27,235 nucleotides of DNA, from the IMG/VR virus record IMGVR_UViG_3300010354_000504, positions 1-27,235 of that record, one strand, 5' to 3'. The stretch is from a virus. The notes beneath the pieces are model-generated. The model did not search any database. It saw nothing but the letters and a program-made list of their open reading frames with translations, and was not told where the DNA came from. How positions within the stretch are numbered: the first letter of the stretch is position 1; every line of letters begins with the position of its first letter. A program made the translations under genes and the position numbers. Positions 8,259 to 16,202 of the stretch are shown one piece after another.

Positions 8259-10129
8259 TATAGGTATGCTAGGTCGATTAGAAGTTTATTCTTAATAAAA
8301 TTATTTAACATCTTAAATTCACTTACTATTGATGTAATAGAAGGTTGTTGTTGAGATGGATATGATGCTTGAGGAACTTGTGGTTGAGTAGCATCAATGA
8401 GCATAACCTGCGATCCTTTTCTTTCAGGAGTCATTGCAGCAGGTTGCGATTGTTTTGGTTGTGCTGAGATTTGTGCAGGAGTTTCTGTTTTAGTGTCTTT
8501 ACCTGGTTGAGTATTAAATGGTGCAAATCTACTATACTTATTAAGAGCATCAAATCTTCCAGTTATTACTCCACCATTCCATCCAGTTCCTGTTTCCCAA
8601 TGTAAGTGTGGTCCGGTAGTTCTTCCAGTCATTCCAACTTTACCTATTACTTCACCTTTTTTTACAGATCCACTACGCTTATAACCAGACTGCATGTGTC
8701 CATATAAATGATAAATTCCAAGATTATCTTTCATTACCAAAAAGTTTCCCCATCCTTTTTCATAATCAGAATCAACAATAATACCATCAGAAATTGCTCT
8801 TAATGATGTTCCTTCCTTTACTTGCAAATCAACACCACCATGACCTCTTCCCGCACCAAGACGATCACCAATCATTGGATTTACAGGAGTGGATGGTGGA
8901 GGTGATATTTGGGGAGTTTGAGTTTGTGGAGTAACTGTTGGTTTTTGTGGTTGTCCTGATGAAGGTTTAAACGATTTAATAAACTCATTATGTTTCCTTC
9001 TTCTTTCAGCGTAAACACTTTTAGATGGATTTTCCCAGTTTCTCATAAAATCATCAGCTGCTTCTTCTGGAGTACCAAACTGTTTTTTTAGATATAATGG
9101 AGTATTCTCATCATTTTTTATAGCATAATCTAGTTGTGCTTTCCAATTAGTTTTATAATCTGGAACTGCTTGTAAAAATCTTTTTTTTCTACTAGGAAAT
9201 GTATATTGAAATAACCCAATACCACCTGTTCCTTTTCCAGTCTCGTCAGCATCAATTCTAAATTCACTTTCTCCTTTGATATTTGCTAAAATACCGAGAG
9301 CATGTATATGAGAAACTCCCAATTGTCTGATATACGCATACGCTGCTTGCGGATTTAAAACTTTTCCACCAGCAGTAGTTTCTTGTCCACTATAAGAAGG
9401 TATGGGAGACCCTGCAGTTTCTTGTTGAACTCCAGGAAACATTGTATCTGGTCTTTCTTCATCAAGTGCAGGTGCTTGCTCACCAGTTTCTAATGATTCT
9501 GTGAGTGGTGTAGTAAAAAGTTTAAAAGTGTCTGTAATATTAGTTCCTAGGTCTTGAACTGCAAGATTTAATTCTTCAAAAGATCTTGCAACAGTTCCCT
9601 CTCCAGCAAACTCATCAAAGTCTAAACGAAGAATTGAGTTTAAAGAATATCCTAAAGTATCACCAAAATATTTGATTATATTTTGCATATTATAGACCAT
9701 AGTATACATAGATCTTCCAAAAGAGTTAATCCTAGATATGAACTCTTGACCCATGAAAATCCATGTGGGTAGATTTTCTACAATCCATCCAGCAAATGTA
9801 AATCCTAAAAATCCCAACAATCTTTCTAGAGGTCCTTTTTCACTTCTTGATGAAAAAGAAAGTCCTGCTTTTGGAGATGATGATACTCTTGTAGATTCAA
9901 TTTGATCTTCAAGTTCTTGCCTTTTAGATGCCTCTTCTCTCCTGGAACTTAGAATATTAGACCTTTCAAATAACTGTCTTTTAACTCTAGTATTTGTAGC
10001 AACAATTCTAGAAATATTTCCTACGGATTCATTTACTGCTGAAGTGCTTTTTTTAGTATCAAATAAAGTCTGAGAAATACTTTTAATATTAATAGACGAT
10101 CTTTGAAGAGACTCTAATATTGCTGCCAT
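8258..10129 (-). CDS. Tail-associated lysozyme / M23 peptidase hub protein
   Basis: A 623-residue protein. Residues 1-95 are polar and helical, probably coiled coil. Residues 101-125 hold a hydrophobic segment (L-G-F-T-F-A-G-W-I-V). Residues about 258-388 resemble the phage tail lysozyme fold (A-L-G-I-L-A-N-I-K-G-E-S-E-F, candidate catalytic Glu287 or Glu289, then G-G-I-G-L-F-Q). Residues about 420-535 form an M23 metallopeptidase with H-G-G-V-D (H430, D434), H-L-Y-G-H (H474, H477) and G-P-H-L-H (H508, H510), the zinc and catalytic positions. Pro/Gln-rich linkers separate the domains. It would cut both glycan and peptide bonds of the cell wall during DNA delivery, replacing the lysozyme domain missing from gp5. 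Confidence 0.85.
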   Translation of the reverse strand: MAAILESLQRSSINIKSISQTLFDTKKSTSAVNESVGNISRIVATNTRVKRQLFERSNILSSRREEASKRQELEDQIESTRVSSSPKAGLSFSSRSEKGPLERLLGFLGFTFAGWIVENLPTWIFMGQEFISRINSFGRSMYTMVYNMQNIIKYFGDTLGYSLNSILRLDFDEFAGEGTVARSFEELNLAVQDLGTNITDTFKLFTTPLTESLETGEQAPALDEERPDTMFPGVQQETAGSPIPSYSGQETTAGGKVLNPQAAYAYIRQLGVSHIHALGILANIKGESEFRIDADETGKGTGGIGLFQYTFPSRKKRFLQAVPDYKTNWKAQLDYAIKNDENTPLYLKKQFGTPEEAADDFMRNWENPSKSVYAERRRKHNEFIKSFKPSSGQPQKPTVTPQTQTPQISPPPSTPVNPMIGDRLGAGRGHGGVDLQVKEGTSLRAISDGIIVDSDYEKGWGNFLVMKDNLGIYHLYGHMQSGYKRSGSVKKGEVIGKVGMTGRTTGPHLHWETGTGWNGGVITGRFDALNKYSRFAPFNTQPGKDTKTETPAQISAQPKQSQPAAMTPERKGSQVMLIDATQPQVPQASYPSQQQPSITSIVSEFKMLNNFIKNKLLIDLAYL

Positions 10130-10130
10130 A

Positions 10131-11807
10131 TCACATCACCACATTATAATTTAACTGCGAATATAAAACATAAAAATTATCAGGATTTGCAGAGTTAATT
10201 AAAGGAACATCAGACAAAGGACCATTCGTTAATGGGGGATTTGATTGTTGCTGTTGAGCACTTGATGTTTTAATCATTGTCAAAGATGGTTTTGGTTCTG
10301 GCAATTGGCCAACTTGTTGAGGTTCCTTAGGAGGTGTTGTCATTTGTGCAGGTGCTATTTCTGCACTTTCAGTTTTTGGTGGTTGATTCATATTGACAGA
10401 ATCTTTTAACTTCATTTCACTCCAATCATATCCTTTTGATGATGCCCAGGTTTTTGCTTGCTGTTGTTGATCCGGAGTCATTTTACTCCAAGCATCTTCA
10501 ATTCTTCCTCTTGCCATAGGGTTATTACGATATTGCCATGCTTGTTCAAATTTTTTCTCCATGTCTGGAGATGGTGGAGGAGTTGATGGTTTTTGTTCGC
10601 CCATCATTGGCGTTTGAGGTTGTGCAACCGGAGGTGCTGGTGGGTCTACTGAAGTTTCTGGTTTTGGTGAAGATATAGGAGGAGATGTTGGTTTTGAAGA
10701 TGTTGGTTTTGAAGATGTTGGTTTTTTCAGTTTTTCTAATTCTTTTTTTGCAGCTGCAGCAGCATCATTGACAATTTTATCGCGCTCATCTCCAAAAATA
10801 TTTTTACCAAAAGCTTCCGCAATTTCATCTAAAGTAAATGCAACTCCTGCAACTTTAGCAACTATTCCAATGGGACCTGGCGCTTTTGCAAATAAACTTA
10901 GAGCTCCTAGCACAGCATCAGTATATTCTTTATTCTTAGCATTCATTGCTGAACTAAGAAATGTAAGAACTTTTCCAAGTCCACTAAAAACTCCTCCACC
11001 TGGTTTTGGACCACCTGATTTTGGTCCACCTGGTTTTGGACCACCTGATTTTGGTCCACCTGGTTTTGGTCCACCACCAGGGCGAGGAATCAACGATGCA
11101 GCAAGTGCAAGAGGTTTTGCAATTAAAAGTTTAGTTAGACCCGAAGCAATTCCACCAATTGTTTTTTTGATTAATGAAAATCCTGCTCTGATTGCAAATA
11201 ATCCACCAACTGCTATTCCAACATTTTTAATAATATTAAATCGAATTTCATTGAATAATTTTGTATTGCCCTCTTCAGATGCCTTTATTGCTTGAACAGT
11301 TTGATTTGTTAACCATCCACCAAATAAAATTCCAAGAGCTGCACCAATTCTACCAAAGATATCATTTACTTTTGGAACTAATCTTTGTACTGGTTCAACA
11401 ACTGCATTTTGAATTTTTTGTTCTATTTCACTCTCTTTTCCAATTCTAATTTGACGCTCTGCTAACCTTCTTTCTTTTTCCTGTTCTACTCTTAATTTGC
11501 TTTGATCTTCTGTTGCATCTTGTTGAAGAAGAAGTGCAATACCAGAAAGACCAGTCCCTAACTTTACAATATCTGTTCTTATTGCTTGGAGCGTTGAATT
11601 AAATCCTAAGAGAGCTTCATTTTGTCCTCTAGATAATTCTGCATTTTGAGCGTCAGTTTGCGCCCTTCTATTTTCAATATTCTGAAAGACTGATGTATCA
11701 ATAGTAGACTTTCTTAAAAGAGCAGTTCGGACTTCTTGAGACAAAGGAGATCCCGTAACTGGATCGACACCAGATCTACCAACTTTTTCGGGATCTAACT
11801 CAGCCAT
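10131..11807 (-). CDS. Candidate tape-measure / baseplate hub protein
   Basis: A 558-residue protein. Residues about 40-140 are charged and helical (coiled coil). There are hydrophobic segments at about 150-172 (I-G-A-A-L-G-I-L-F-G-G-W-L) and 193-215, a Gly/Pro/Lys repeat at about 246-270, an Ala-rich helical part and a long Pro/Gln/Ser-rich C-terminus with P-T-S-S-K repeats. It follows directly after gp26/gp51. In long-tailed phages the tape measure gene follows the tail assembly chaperones, and T4 gp29 is close in size (about 590 aa). The tape-measure call is inference from position, length and composition; a hub scaffold is the alternative. Confidence 0.45.
   Translation of the reverse strand: MAELDPEKVGRSGVDPVTGSPLSQEVRTALLRKSTIDTSVFQNIENRRAQTDAQNAELSRGQNEALLGFNSTLQAIRTDIVKLGTGLSGIALLLQQDATEDQSKLRVEQEKERRLAERQIRIGKESEIEQKIQNAVVEPVQRLVPKVNDIFGRIGAALGILFGGWLTNQTVQAIKASEEGNTKLFNEIRFNIIKNVGIAVGGLFAIRAGFSLIKKTIGGIASGLTKLLIAKPLALAASLIPRPGGGPKPGGPKSGGPKPGGPKSGGPKPGGGVFSGLGKVLTFLSSAMNAKNKEYTDAVLGALSLFAKAPGPIGIVAKVAGVAFTLDEIAEAFGKNIFGDERDKIVNDAAAAAKKELEKLKKPTSSKPTSSKPTSPPISSPKPETSVDPPAPPVAQPQTPMMGEQKPSTPPPSPDMEKKFEQAWQYRNNPMARGRIEDAWSKMTPDQQQQAKTWASSKGYDWSEMKLKDSVNMNQPPKTESAEIAPAQMTTPPKEPQQVGQLPEPKPSLTMIKTSSAQQQQSNPPLTNGPLSDVPLINSANPDNFYVLYSQLNYNVVM
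10996..11070 (-). repeat. Five 15-nt tandem repeats encoding Gly-Pro-Lys linker
   Basis: Five 15-nt units (plus strand ccacctg[g/a]ttttgg[a/t]) alternate between two versions and encode alternating P-K-P-G-G and P-K-S-G-G units in the 558-aa protein. They look like a slippage-prone flexible linker. Confidence 0.8.
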
Positions 11808-11973
11808 TTGATTGGTTCTTTAAGTTTTCTTCTTCAATATATTGTTTCAGAAGAGCAATATAAATTTCTCTCTCCCAAGGTAACATATTTTCTATCTCTG
11901 TCAATGAGTATTTATGATGCTGAACTAGAGAAAAGTTTGTCTTATAATATGACTCAAGAGATTCATGAGCCAT
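11800..11973 (-). CDS. 51: gp51-like small baseplate/tail assembly protein (57 aa)
   Basis: A 57-residue ORF with ATG at 11973, 2 nt after the gp26-like stop and overlapping the next start by 8 nt. The sequence has H-H-K-Y-S-L-T-E-I-E-N-M-L-P-W-E-R-E-I-Y-I-A-L-L split over residues 19-42. The S-L-x-E-I-x-x-M-P-W-E-R pattern is like the short C-terminal extension of phage tail assembly chaperones. In T4, genes 26 and 51 are adjacent and gp51 acts in hub assembly, so synteny supports the name, although T4 gp51 is longer (about 249 aa). It is in the -1 frame relative to gp26 and may be made mainly as a gp26-gp51 frameshift fusion. Confidence 0.7.
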   Translation of the reverse strand: MAHESLESYYKTNFSLVQHHKYSLTEIENMLPWEREIYIALLKQYIEEENLKNQSNG

Positions 11974-11988
11974 TCCTAGGCGAAAAAA
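11949..11988 (-). promoter_or_regulatory. Candidate programmed -1 frameshift signal (gp26/gp51)
   Basis: On the minus strand, the heptamer T TTT TTC (11988-11982) is in the gp26 zero frame in the required X XXY YYZ phase, two codons before the TAG stop (11978-11976). It is followed by an 8-nt spacer and a stem ATGGCTCA / TGAGTCAT (11973-11966 with 11956-11949, one G-U pair, 9-nt loop). A -1 shift continues through Arg-Leu-Gly into the gp51 ATG with no stop, giving a 297-aa fusion. The stem also contains the gp51 start codon. Confidence 0.65.
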
Positions 11989-12692
11989 CTTGACAGTCCT
12001 TCCAATAAGACTTCACTTTCAACTTTTGTGTTTGGATTTTTAATTTTAATAGTATGTGAAAGTTTAGGCATTGTTGAAAAGAATTTTTCAACTTCTTTAA
12101 ATTGTTTCGAACTTAATTGTTCAATGAACTCAGATAACTCTTTTTGAGTACAATCAGATGCAGACCAAGACTCTTCTTCATTATATACCTGTTCCATACA
12201 AGAAATGATAAGATTAAATGTGTCATCAACACTCATATTAAATTCATTTCCAAAATTAGATTTAATAAATTCATTCATTGATGGGTATTTCATTCTCAAA
12301 GTTAAATTATCGTCAAGTTTAATATCTCTTGAATGATTTTCACTAACGCTAATTTGAATATCGTCAAGATTAATACTTACAGGAACTTGAGTTTGTCCAT
12401 CGTCAGGGCAAGTGATTAATACATCAACTGTTTCTCCAACAGACTTTCCACGAATATTTAAAAATAGATATTCAATATCAAAAGTTGCAAGTTGCTCAAC
12501 CTTAATTCCTCTAGTTAAAATACAATTGCTGATTACAGTTTTAACAGCATTTGCAATTTGCTTTGGATCTTCACTCTCCATTGCAATAATAAGAATTTTT
12601 TCCTCTTTTACAAGAAATGGGCGATATTTAATTTCTTTCTTAAGGGATGGAATTTCTAAAGAATAAGAAGGAGTTGTAATTTTGGGTAACAT
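11976..12692 (-). CDS. 26: Baseplate hub subunit, gp26-like (T4 baseplate protein family)
   Basis: A 238-residue protein from the ATG at 12692; a TTG two codons upstream could add two residues but is less likely. The N-terminus (Y-R-P-F-L-V-K-E-E-K-I-L, about residues 24-35) followed by C-P-D-D-G-Q and L-R-M-K-Y-P-S-M matches the T4 gp26-type baseplate family as I know it (T4 gp26 is 208 aa). The family is thought to act in hub assembly. It sits between the gp54-like and gp51-like genes. The 3' end carries a -1 frameshift signal that could fuse it to gp51, which suggests a tail-chaperone-like role. Confidence 0.8.
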   Translation of the reverse strand: MLPKITTPSYSLEIPSLKKEIKYRPFLVKEEKILIIAMESEDPKQIANAVKTVISNCILTRGIKVEQLATFDIEYLFLNIRGKSVGETVDVLITCPDDGQTQVPVSINLDDIQISVSENHSRDIKLDDNLTLRMKYPSMNEFIKSNFGNEFNMSVDDTFNLIISCMEQVYNEEESWSASDCTQKELSEFIEQLSSKQFKEVEKFFSTMPKLSHTIKIKNPNTKVESEVLLEGLSSFFA

Positions 12693-12719
12693 TTTCAATT
12701 ACAAATATGATCAAATTAT

Positions 12720-13529
12720 TTATCTATTATTTGTAGATCCATAAAGAGATTCTGCTAAAGTCTGTCCAGAAGGAAATAGTTCTACTCCATTCGAAGGTAT
12801 AGAACCAGGAGATCTTGGAACCAATCTTGGTTTTGGTTGAGAAACTGGTTGAGGTTGAGGTTGAGAAGGGAGTTTATTATTATCATTATTTCTATTATAA
12901 TTTACACTATAAGACTTTCCAATCACATAACGATCAATTTTAAATGTTACTTGCATCTTCAATACATCAGATTGACCATAAGAAACTGGTATAGATGCAA
13001 TGTTGTATGGATATAAACCAACAAAGGTATATTCTATTTCTCTTTTATAGTCACGATCAAATTTAATAATACTTGTTCTATTTGACTTATAATATTCAGG
13101 GTATTGCATTCTTATGAAATAACCTCGATCAACATTACTATTAATTGCTAGATTATTTCCATTGATTGGATTGGAAGATCCACTTGCAATAAACTCCATC
13201 CAATGCTCTAAGAATTTTAATGTATTATAATTATTGTCGATATAAAATTCCAGACTTATATCCTGATAGATTCTTCTATGGGCAAAAGTTTCAGTAATAC
13301 CAATATAGTTGCCTGCAATATCTACAGTTGCAAGTTGTGTTGTTGGAAGTACTGCATTATGACAGAGTAAACCAGCATCTTCGGCAATAAACCTTGATGT
13401 CACTCCTCTTTGTCTCAAATAACTTACCAGTTCTCCAGGAAGTCCACCAAACTTCACCTCATAGTGAGAAGTTTGTGCGAGGTTGGTGAATAATGGTTTG
13501 ATATCTGATATTCTGCGTGGTAGCGCCAC
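12720..13529 (-). CDS. 54: Baseplate tail-tube initiator, gp54-like
   Basis: A 269-residue protein (T4 gp54 is 320). Residues about 85-200 have the tail-tube-like pattern seen in gp54/gp48/gp19 folds: L-E-F-Y-I-D-x-x-Y-x-T-L-K-F-L-E-H-W, then Y-F-I-R-M-Q-Y-P-E-Y, then Y-T-F-V-G-L-Y-P-Y-N-I-A-S-I-P-V-S-Y and M-Q-V-T-F-K-I-D-R-Y. The C-terminal 60 residues are a Pro/Gln-rich tail. It is first in the minus-strand tail operon. gp54 starts polymerisation of the tail tube on the baseplate. A tube-like paralogue rather than a strict gp54 orthologue is possible. Confidence 0.65.
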   Translation of the reverse strand: MALPRRISDIKPLFTNLAQTSHYEVKFGGLPGELVSYLRQRGVTSRFIAEDAGLLCHNAVLPTTQLATVDIAGNYIGITETFAHRRIYQDISLEFYIDNNYNTLKFLEHWMEFIASGSSNPINGNNLAINSNVDRGYFIRMQYPEYYKSNRTSIIKFDRDYKREIEYTFVGLYPYNIASIPVSYGQSDVLKMQVTFKIDRYVIGKSYSVNYNRNNDNNKLPSQPQPQPVSQPKPRLVPRSPGSIPSNGVELFPSGQTLAESLYGSTNNR

Positions 13530-13537
13530 TCTAAATA
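13530..13537 (+). promoter_or_regulatory. Late promoter (TCTAAATA) for gp4 operon
   Basis: TCTAAATA, one mismatch from the T4 late consensus TATAAATA, ends 32 nt before the gp4 ATG. It faces an identical element on the opposite strand. Confidence 0.6.
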
Positions 13538-13562
13538 CCTATTATGAGTTTCTTGTTGTAAG

Positions 13563-13570
13563 TATTTAGA
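13563..13570 (-). promoter_or_regulatory. Late promoter (TCTAAATA) for the tail operon
   Basis: TCTAAATA on the minus strand, 33 nt upstream of the gp54-like ATG. It overlaps the first base of the gp4 start codon on the other strand. This is likely the main late promoter for the whole 1-13529 operon. Confidence 0.6.
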
Positions 13571-14007
13571 TGTCATATAAAGGAAAATTTAAACCATCAA
13601 ATCCAGAAAAGTATCGTGGAAATGTTTGTAATATTATCTACAGATCTTTATGGGAACGTAAATTTATGATTTATTGTGATACAAATGAAAAAATAATTGA
13701 ATGGCAATCTGAAGAAAAAGCAATTCCCTACCGTTCTCCATTGGACGGGAAAATTCACCGGTACTACCCTGATTTTCTCATAAAAGTAAAAGAGTCTGAT
13801 GGTACTATTAAAAAATATATGATTGAGATTAAACCATCAAAACAAACGGTTCCTCCAGTCAAACCTCAAAGACAAACCAAAAGATATATCAGTGAAGTCT
13901 ATGAGTATGCTAAAAACCAATCAAAGTGGGAAGCAGCACGAGAATGGTGTGCTGATCGTGGATATGAGTTCAAAATCATCACAGAACACGAATTAAATTT
14001 AAAGTAA
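13570..14007 (+). CDS. 4: Head completion protein, gp4 family (PD-(D/E)XK-like)
   Basis: A 145-residue protein, close to T4 gp4 (also called gp50/65; 150 aa), needed to complete DNA-filled heads before tail joining. It has a nuclease-like signature: W-E-R-K near residue 28, Y-Y-P-D-F (Asp68) and I-E-I-K-P (Glu86, Lys88), the PD...ExK arrangement of TnsA/PD-(D/E)XK nucleases. The C-terminus (W-E-A-A-R-E-W-C-A-D-R-G-Y-E-F) fits the same family. It is the first gene of the short plus-strand operon, behind a late promoter; no clear Shine-Dalgarno sequence is visible. Confidence 0.85.
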   Translation: MSYKGKFKPSNPEKYRGNVCNIIYRSLWERKFMIYCDTNEKIIEWQSEEKAIPYRSPLDGKIHRYYPDFLIKVKESDGTIKKYMIEIKPSKQTVPPVKPQRQTKRYISEVYEYAKNQSKWEAAREWCADRGYEFKIITEHELNLK

Positions 14008-14008
14008 A

Positions 14009-14590
14009 ATGGCACTCACAGGATACGAAAAACCATTAGATCAATATTTACAGAAAGAATTAGTTGAAATTGCTGAAAAATATAGCATATATTATACAAC
14101 AGCAACTGGTCAAGGTAGAATTAGTGGTTATCAACGATTAACCAAAACTCAATTAATAAGTTTAATTCGAAATGATCATGATTATAAGAGTGCGAATCCA
14201 AATTCACCTAAATTACCAGGAACTGATCGAACAGGAAATAGATTCTCAAAGTTTAAAGAATCTTTATTTGGAACAGAGTCACCAGAAGAGTTAATGGATG
14301 AAATATTAACAATTGCAAGTGATACAAAAAGGAATTTTCCAGTTCCTGGTAAATATTATACTTATATCTATTATGCAGGAACTCCAGGAATACTTTATGA
14401 TCGCCATCCTTTGATTATTGCTGGGGATATTTTACCAAAAGGATTCCGTGCTTTTAATTATCATTGGGGAAAAATAAGACAGTATAATACTGCAGATGGT
14501 GATCGACTAGTTAGTGGATTGTATGAATTAACTCCTCAAGAATTTAATACTTTGAAATCAGTCCCTTATGGAAAAATCGTAAGAAACTAA
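14009..14590 (+). CDS. Conserved structural protein, unknown (193 aa)
   Basis: A 193-residue protein starting 1 nt after the gp4 stop. Residues about 10-60 resemble a small helical SAP/Rho-N-like domain (L-Q-K-E-L-V-E-I-A-E-K, then L-T-K-T-Q-L-I-S-L-I). Residues about 115-185 contain Y-Y-A-G-T-P-G-I-L-Y-D-R-H-P-L-I, a 'Y-D-x-x-P-L-I' motif seen in several phage structural proteins. The position between gp4 and gp48 suggests a head-tail connection or baseplate role. I do not recognise a T4 orthologue with confidence. Confidence 0.75.
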   Translation: MALTGYEKPLDQYLQKELVEIAEKYSIYYTTATGQGRISGYQRLTKTQLISLIRNDHDYKSANPNSPKLPGTDRTGNRFSKFKESLFGTESPEELMDEILTIASDTKRNFPVPGKYYTYIYYAGTPGILYDRHPLIIAGDILPKGFRAFNYHWGKIRQYNTADGDRLVSGLYELTPQEFNTLKSVPYGKIVRN

Positions 14591-14591
14591 C

Positions 14592-14599
14592 AATAAATA
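14592..14599 (+). promoter_or_regulatory. Possible late promoter (AATAAATA) for gp48-gp53
   Basis: AATAAATA fits NATAAATA and lies in the only gap of this operon, but it ends only 14 nt before the gp48 ATG, so the leader would be very short. Confidence 0.4.
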
Positions 14600-14613
14600 G
14601 TTAGAAAAAGTAA

Positions 14614-15510
14614 ATGGCAGAAACATTAAGATATCCTCTTAGTAATATTGGGCCGCAAGATGATTATTTTAAAATACAGGTGATTAAATATGAACCTCCA
14701 GGTCTAGGACTGCAAAGTCCTAGTAGTTTTGCTCTTGGAACTACTGAAGACGCTTTAAAAAGAGAGAGTATTAAAAAATCTTTGGCAAATATTATTTTGC
14801 CAATGCCAGCAAATATTCAAGACAGTAACGCTGCTGATTGGCAATCTGGGACTATGAATCCAATAGCAGCAAGTTTAGGATCCGCGGCCGCTGAATCTAT
14901 TTTAAGTTCAAATTTTGTAGGATCATTATTGACTTCTGGAAAACAATTTTTTCAAAGAGTTGGTGAAGCAGTGTCTACGGGAGAAGGCCAACAAGCAGTT
15001 GCAGCTGGCGCAGCTGCAGCAGGTCTTCAAGCAGCATTAGGACAAGGAAATATCAATCAAATTATTTCAAGAGCAACTGGACAAGTATTCAATGAAAATG
15101 TGGAGATTCTTTTTAACGGAGTCACCATGCGCCCTGCATTTAATTTCACATTTGACATGGTTCCAAGAGACAATAAGGAATCTGCAGTAATTAAAACTAT
15201 AATTAGAACTTTTAAAAAAAACATGACTCCTCAAAAAGGAACACCAGATCAAAATGGTGGTGGTCTTTTTGTTTCAGCACCAAATGTCTTTAAATTGGAA
15301 TATATGAGTGGAGGAAGGCAACATCCATTCTTGCATACTTTTAAACCATGTGCTCTCACACAAATGAGTGTTAATTATAATGGATCTGGACAATATGCAA
15401 CATATGCTGATGCAACTCCAGTTCATATGCAATTGACTTTACAATTCCAAGAATTGTCACCAATTTATGCAGAAGACTACAAGAGTACAGATATAGGAGT
15501 TGGATACTAA
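14614..15510 (+). CDS. 48: Baseplate tail-tube cap, gp48-like
   Basis: A 298-residue protein (T4 gp48 is 364). The N-terminus begins M-A-E-T-L-R-Y-P. There is an Ala/Gly-rich helix at about 120-145 (A-A-G-A-A-A-A-G-L-Q-A-A-L-G) and a tube-like C-terminal half: V-E-I-L-F-N-G-V-T-M-R-P, F-T-F-D-M-V-P-R-D, then Y-x-D-A-T-P-V-H-M-Q-L-T-L-Q-F-Q-E-L, ending with an acidic Tyr-rich tail. This pattern matches the gp48 protein of T4-like cyanophages as I recall it. gp48 binds the hub top and caps the tube start with gp54. Its stop overlaps the gp53 start (TAATG). Confidence 0.75.
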   Translation: MAETLRYPLSNIGPQDDYFKIQVIKYEPPGLGLQSPSSFALGTTEDALKRESIKKSLANIILPMPANIQDSNAADWQSGTMNPIAASLGSAAAESILSSNFVGSLLTSGKQFFQRVGEAVSTGEGQQAVAAGAAAAGLQAALGQGNINQIISRATGQVFNENVEILFNGVTMRPAFNFTFDMVPRDNKESAVIKTIIRTFKKNMTPQKGTPDQNGGGLFVSAPNVFKLEYMSGGRQHPFLHTFKPCALTQMSVNYNGSGQYATYADATPVHMQLTLQFQELSPIYAEDYKSTDIGVGY

Positions 15511-16202
15511 TGACATACTTCCGCGAATTACCTAACCTAGAATATCAATCATTTTTACCAGATTCAAAATCCTCTGATCAATACTTGCTTGTTAAGAATC
15601 TATTTCGTAGAGTTAAACTTCGTGACGACTTGCAGAATGTCTTCACTGTCTTTGATAAGTATCAGATTCCAGATGGGTCTAGACCTGAATTAGTCGCTCA
15701 AGAACTTTATGGTAGCACTCAGTATGACTGGGTTGTGATTGTATCCGCAGGAATTACAAGACTAAGAGACCAATGGCCACTTTCAGATAGACAAGTCTAT
15801 GATTATGCAGAGTCAATCTATGGCAATGATTTAAATGGAATTCACCATTACGAAACTACAGAAGTTAGAGATTCGGAAGATAGACTAATTCTCCCTGCAG
15901 GTCAAATTGTTGATGCAGACTTTAAAATTTCTTATTATGATAATGGAAGTCTTTATACAAATGATGCAACAATACTTGGATCAAATGTAGATTATATTCC
16001 AAATCCTGTTATTGGAATTAGTAATTATGAATATGAAGTGAGAAAGAATAATGATAAGAGAGGTATCTATGTATTAAAACCAAGATACCTACAGCAAGTT
16101 ATTAATGACACAAGAAAAGCGATGATTTATGATAGGTCATCACAATATGTAAACGATACTCTAATTAAGACTGAAAATACTAGAGCTTCAATTCCATTTT
16201 AA
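15510..16202 (+). CDS. 53: Baseplate wedge subunit gp53
   Basis: A 230-residue protein (T4 gp53 is 196). Near residues 57-82 the sequence R-P-E-L-V-A-Q-E-L-Y-G-S-T-Q-Y-D-W-V aligns with T4 gp53 (R-P-E-E-L-A-N-A-I-Y-G-N-P-Q-L-Y-W-V). The C-terminal L-K-P-R-Y-L-Q-Q-V-I-N-D-T-R helix also fits. gp53 links neighbouring wedges around the hub. Its 3' end overlaps the convergent Mom-like gene by 15 nt, so no terminator separates them. Confidence 0.88.
   Translation: MTYFRELPNLEYQSFLPDSKSSDQYLLVKNLFRRVKLRDDLQNVFTVFDKYQIPDGSRPELVAQELYGSTQYDWVVIVSAGITRLRDQWPLSDRQVYDYAESIYGNDLNGIHHYETTEVRDSEDRLILPAGQIVDADFKISYYDNGSLYTNDATILGSNVDYIPNPVIGISNYEYEVRKNNDKRGIYVLKPRYLQQVINDTRKAMIYDRSSQYVNDTLIKTENTRASIPF

Noticed and set aside
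10768-11295. Plus-strand ORF with P-P-G-F-G-P-P-D-F-G repeats
   Set aside because: Antisense of the Gly-Pro-Lys linker region of the 558-aa protein; the opposite strand fits the operon.
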